NCBI GenBank assembly: GCA_963931865.1
Contig: OZ007513.1
Span: 9,529,412 to 9,593,411, forward strand
Source: Axinella damicornis
Taxonomy: Eukaryota; Porifera; Demospongiae; Axinellida; Axinellidae
Length of the DNA: 64,000 nucleotides
Direction of reading: 5' to 3'
Position 1 is the first letter of the stretch. Each line of letters opens with the position of its first letter. The position numbers and the translations under genes were made by a program. Below are positions 28,701 through 34,700 of the stretch, one piece after another. Below the pieces are notes generated by a model. It searched no databases. It was given only the letters and a program-made list of their open reading frames with translations, and was not told where the DNA came from.

Positions 28701-31700
28701 GTAGCCATGCACTGAAGAAGTAGCTAGATAGATCCATCCAGGAGTGGTAGCTATACACATATGGACATGCACTAGCTGATCCAGCACATCATGCACTCAG
28801 AAGCAGTTGTATAGAGTCACAGGCAACATAAACAGAGCCCCAGCTGGTGAATGTCCATACTTCACAGTGTAATCTCTCTTGTCACTCAATTCGATTTACG
28901 GAATGACATATACATGACAACCCAACTAGACAGAGTTATCACGACCATGCGGGGCTCATGTATCACATCATAGAGAGAGGAGGGAGTGCATTGTCTTATG
29001 TACACACTTGTTACATGTTGCTTAGCAACCAAAACAGTCCCAATGTTGCCAGGCACAAACAGTCACGCTAATGAATGACACGATTATGAATACTGAGAGT
29101 TCCACCCCTTGCCTCCCTGCCTCAATGAGATTCAACACTTGTTTGCACCAATATCTAGGACTGGTCCCCAACAGAGATTATGAATACGATATGACTAGTA
29201 CAATAAACATGATGAGATTATTTACATAATACAATCATCAGACCACAAACAGAGAAAAAAGGGGAGGAATGCACTCCTCATGCATAAACATGTGACGCTG
29301 TTGCCTAGCAATTCATATCATGTAGCTAGGGCTGGGGTGTATCAGGATTAGAACACAATGCTGCTGTCGACAATTGCAGGAGAGGGAGTGGTGCAGATAA
29401 GTCTACTACCCAGTGCCATTTGCTGGCATGTTTTTACCCCATTACATAGTCTCGACCGAAAGGCTTGCATTTCGAATCAATGCAACTAAGGCGTCTTGTG
29501 GGCTGCTAATCAATAGCACAAGGTATATAGCCCTCGTGCAGGAGGTTGTAATACAGCCATTGACATATGGATATCATAGAGTCGGTAGATTCTGTATGTA
29601 GGGATACGACGTACACGCAATACATGCCAATACAAAAAAATCCTCAGAAACGTTACACTTATTAGTATAGGTAATCACATGGGTTTCGAGTGCAATTTGG
29701 GAAATAATTGCACGAGCAACAGGAAAAGTAATTGCACGAGCGATAGCGAGTGCAATTTATGACTGTTGTGAGTGCAATTATTCCCAAATGGCACGAGAAT
29801 ACATGTGATTAAATACTAATCATGTACTTCCAGGCATGGCATGGTCGAAAGCAAGCAGCTTGAGCTATTAAAGCCACGCCCCAACCACAAAAGCGCTCGA
29901 AGCGCGAGCGAACTACACGCTACTAGTACCGCTTATCTTATTCGCTCAGAGTATTGACCTGTTCTTCAGTTGTGTAGTGAAGCGGAAGCGCGGTGTTGCA
30001 ACTGACACCCCCAGGGTCCCAAAACAGCAGCACAGCGGCCTGTGTGCGCATAACTGCCACGAACAGTACGGCTGCAGCGCTACTAGCGCCACCGTTTCTG
30101 TGACAACACTTTCGCCACGCCATCGTTCGGTTCTCACAGCGTTTCTTCAGCTCAGGTACAGAAAGCTTAAACAACGCGAGCGCTCACATAGTACAGCCAT
30201 TTTCAACTGTTGCTAATGAAAACGAGGCGTAGCCATGACGCGGACGCTCGTTGCTAAGGCGGAGCTTCACCTGATTGGTTAGCGCGCGCCGCGGCCGCTT
30301 CGTAACCGTGCAATTTCTGACAGCCCTCGGGCTACAATAACCGTGCAATTTGGGAAAAAATTGCACGCTTTTCTATGGGAGTAAATGTATGGCAACTATA
30401 TAAGTATGTGATTACGGTTTATAACCACATACCGTTCATCTTTGAGTGTTTTCATGACCAACAAGACTCCTCGCATCGCGAAAAACTGTCGCGAAAGGAC
30501 CACACACGAAACGGGCAAATTGTTTTTCATCTTTCTTCTTCAGACGGGCTAGGTCAACGTCGTCTCAATCTCTCATGATGGTTATCGCACGAAACAGCAG
30601 CATTTTACACCGAGAAGTGCACCTGCCCATCGCTTTTCGCAACTTCCAAGTCTTCACAAGGCGGCTGCAGCTGCCCACTCAATAACTATGGCTTCTTTAG
30701 TCTCGCCATTTTCTCGTTTGTACGCATGCGCGATCACTTAGCAACGATATATAATTATTACTCGAGATCGCTGAATTAGAAGTGCCTTGCCGCTGTCGAA
30801 TTGAGGTACTTCATAAAACGTAAATTCTAATCTCTGTGGCAGTGCGTATATGTTACTACCTACTGTGTTCTGTGAGAGGGGTGAATACCTATGTAAAGAC
30901 TCAATAATGTCGCTACCACTTGCTACTATCTATAGCTAATAAATTAATATTATTATGGTCTTCCTGACTTCAGACAGGGAGCGCTGGTTTAGTATCCATC
31001 CAGAAAAGGGTTGACTTGAGATGCTTGGGTCTGATTCTTCAGCCAACGCTGGCAGTGTAATACTTATACCAAAACAAGGGCCTGTGAGGACACTGTCTGT
31101 GATTAGTCTCGTTCCCAGACCCAAACAACCCCAGCGAAGATCGACTGCAAGCGATCTTCGCTGGGGTTGTTTGGGTCTGGGAACGAGACTAGTCTGTGAT
31201 GGCAAATTTCAGCTCAAACATGCGCCTGCTGCCAAAAAAAATTACATAAACAAGTAATAAAAAGCATTTGAAAATGTAACAGGATGTAGGGATACCAGAA
31301 CGGCAAAAAGTAAGGAAACAAGGTAGGGATGATTGCACAAAACAGTGAAGTATACAATCCCCCTACATATCTTTTTTCATTATACAGTATATGGAATAAG
31401 ATCTCTGTAGGGGGGTTGTATACTTCACTGTTTTGTGCGATCATCCCTACCTTGTTTCCTTACTTTTTGCCATTCTGGTATCCCTACATCCTGTTACATT
31501 TTCAAATGCTTTTTATTACTTATAGCTACACAACCTCAGGAACAAACATGAACTGAGTTGACAGGCTGAAGAAGACACATGGTGCTAATCATGCAGCTAC
31601 ACACTGATCCAGCAATTCATGCACTCAGCTGTCCTGTTGTATCACTAAAGCAGACAGCTGCACACATGATATTATCCATGTTACACACTAATACAGCACA

Positions 31701-34700
31701 CTATACAATCAACAGGAGTGATCTAGATGGCTGTAACTTGCATGTCATGTGGTAGCCCTATCACTGTAGCCATGCACTGAAGAAGTAGCTAGATAGATCC
31801 ATCCGGGAGTGGTAGCTATACACATATGGACATGCACTAGCTGATCCAGCACATCATGCGCTCAGAAGCAGTTGTACAGAGTCACAGGCAACATAAACAG
31901 ACCCCCAGCTGGTGAATGTCTGTGTGGTATCTCTCTTGTCACTCAATTCGATTTACAGAACAACGTATACATGACAACCCAACTAGACCCAACTAGACAG
32001 ACATACGTAACCCGGTATAATATTATGACATTCTTATTTTTCTCGAGGGGCAACCGCACTTCTGTTAGCTGGTTGCAACTTGCTGGTTAGCGCAAGCTAA
32101 GTATTGCAGCTCATTCCAATTAACTGTCATGTGAAGATCATGTTCGGCTGATATGGAGTCAGCAATGACGGCCAAAGGGAAGACAAGAAATTATTACAGC
32201 GCTCACAAATTCGCCACCACGGTGAGTTTTGGCACGGCCGAGTGGATTTTCAAACACCTATCAGTTATGGATTGTAGCAAAAAGGTGCATGGATGTTTTC
32301 AATTGAAGTTTTACCTTTTCAAAAATCCTGCTACGAGTGTTTGCTGTAATTCACTGATGGAGAGACCTTGAAATCGTTCATAGCAATTTGCCACGAACTT
32401 GCCAAATGCATCTTGGTAGTAGACATCAGAATGGCTACAAAAAAAAAATAGAGTTGAGCAATAATTAGCTACTACATGTTGGCACATTCTAAAAACTCAG
32501 CAAGTAGTGATGTACTGATTATTGGCGATAATCGGTTGAACATCGCCACTGATATTAGAGTATCAGTTTATCGGTACATGTGGAACTACATATGTACTTG
32601 CTATTGACCAATATTGTAGAATGCATGAGTGGATTCGATGCTTACCAAGTGCTGCATGTGTATTATGGTGACAGCTATTTTGGCAGTCTTGGTGGCTTGA
32701 GGGACACGATACGATATGGCAAAATGCTCACCCGTGTGGGGGTATTTCAAAGACAAACGATTTTGAAGTCTGTAAGCGCTGTATATTTCAAATAGGGACG
32801 GATACAAAATCGTATAACACTACATTAAAATCTTCAATCATCAAAACATTTTACAGAGAAAAGTCAGCAGCTACAGAAGCCGCTGCTCAGAAAAAGCAGA
32901 ACGTTTGCACCAATTGTCAGTGAAAGGTTGGGGGAGACTATGATTGTGTTTAGTCCGTTTCCCTGGCACTGTGGCATACACGTACGTGCAACATGTTGAT
33001 ATCGTAGTCACGTGTTATTAGGTGCGTGCGCCTATATCTTCAGAGGAAGAAAGTAGAGTGCCTATAACAAGATGTACTTAAATGACATTCGGAAGTGCGC
33101 TCCATTTCGAAGAATAGCATTTTCCGCTCCATGCTGGTCTTCTTCCAGAAACTCTGCTGTTTTCAACCTTACTTAGCTGAGATGAGAATCGAACATGCAC
33201 CTAACAGCGAATATGCGCAAATAGATGAGCTGTGCCTAATAATGTGCAACTACAGCATTGGGATAAAATTTTATACACAAGCAACCCTAAATCGGATTAG
33301 TTATCTGAATCGGCCATCAACCACTAACAATTATCGGTATTGGAATATCGGCATGTATTTTTGACGGTACATCACTATCAACAAGCAACAGAATTAGCAG
33401 GACTGGGTTTACGCTACAGCTTTAGACTCTCCAAACATACCAGAGGATACGTTTTGCCAGAATAAGGTAGAATGGGAAGTCCCTTGGAAACAGAGTGTCC
33501 AGTGATTTCTTTGCACTCAATATCCTGAAAGCTTCCGTCATATTCGACTGCAAACCACCAGCTTTATTCTGCAAGAAGAATATCATGTTTGTTAGTACAG
33601 GATGCATGTGCTGCCACACACAAATCTGTGCACTATGCCTTGCAAAGAATGTCTTTTCCCAGTATATGTAATTACACTCCTGGTAAGGGAAAAAATCGGG
33701 CCGTGTAACGTATTGTAAACCTAAATAATTTTGACTACTTTGGAATGGCCTACAAAGATATATTCTGACTACACCGTCGTGATCGCTATCGTGCAGTGAT
33801 CCAACCGCAAATGTTGGTGCTGAAACCCAATTTGGTGGTGGAGATAACAAGCGCTTTTGTTGTACCATTGGACGCTATTGTTTGAGTGTTCTCTTCAACC
33901 TTCAATGCCAGTACAGCTCTTATGAAAAGCCCACAAAGATTTTGACCACACAGATGTGACATCATGAAGCTGAAAGGGTTTTGCAGTCATTGGTTGGTAA
34001 AGGGTTAATAAACAGAGACTATATATACACTGCAAAAACGGTGTAGTTGTTTTGATTGCTTGGTGGTTACTACAGTTGCACCATGTTTGAACATGCAGGA
34101 ACCAAGTTGTCTGCATTGCAGTAGCATCCTACATAGAGTGGCCATTCCAGTAGCATTCTACACAAACTGGTTTATGTAGGGTACTACTAGAATGCTATCC
34201 TCCACCACATTGTGATAGTATTGCATATGTCCAAACATGGTGCAGCTATAGTAATCACCAAGCAGTCAAAGTAACCACTTTGTTTTTGCAGTGAGCATGA
34301 CTATTTAAATTCTGAGTTTAAACAGTCATGCAGAACAATCATATATCTATAGGTCGAGAGCTATGTGTTCTCTTCGACTTTCGTTGCCAGCACAGCTCTT
34401 ACGAAAGGCCCACAGACCACATGCAGTCATGATTGTTGTCGTTCACTGATGCTTACCTACCATGCTGGCAAACTTGTGGGGCTGTAATAATTTCTTGTCT
34501 TCCCTTGGTCTGCTCACCGGGGAGGATAAATCGGTTATACTCCGCGATGATACAATTGAACCACGCTGTGCTGAGAATCAGAGAGCTATAGCTGTCTAGC
34601 AGCCAGATCCAGCTACTAACTTGACTTGGAGGTTATGTCTGTGGCAGAAGCTGGATCTACTAAGTCGACTCGGAGGTTATGCTCCTTTGAAAGTTTAGCC

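Larger units (their letters stand above)
27100..31990 (+). repeat. Tandem segmental duplication, second copy split by 2 kb of insertions
   Basis: Unit A (about 27100-28900) is repeated as unit B (about 28898-29562 continued at 31523-31990). Shared stretches include CCCAGTGCCATTTGCTGGCA, ACACAACCTCAGGAACAAAC and TGGTAGCCCTATCACTGTAG. In unit B an insertion block (29563-31522) lies between GCCATTGACA and TAGCTACACAACC. Unit A alone carries the elements at 27385 and 28073. Confidence 0.8.

Noticed and set aside
27100..31990. CRISPR-like array or satellite
   Set aside because: The repeats are two large units with nested transposons, not short regularly spaced repeats.
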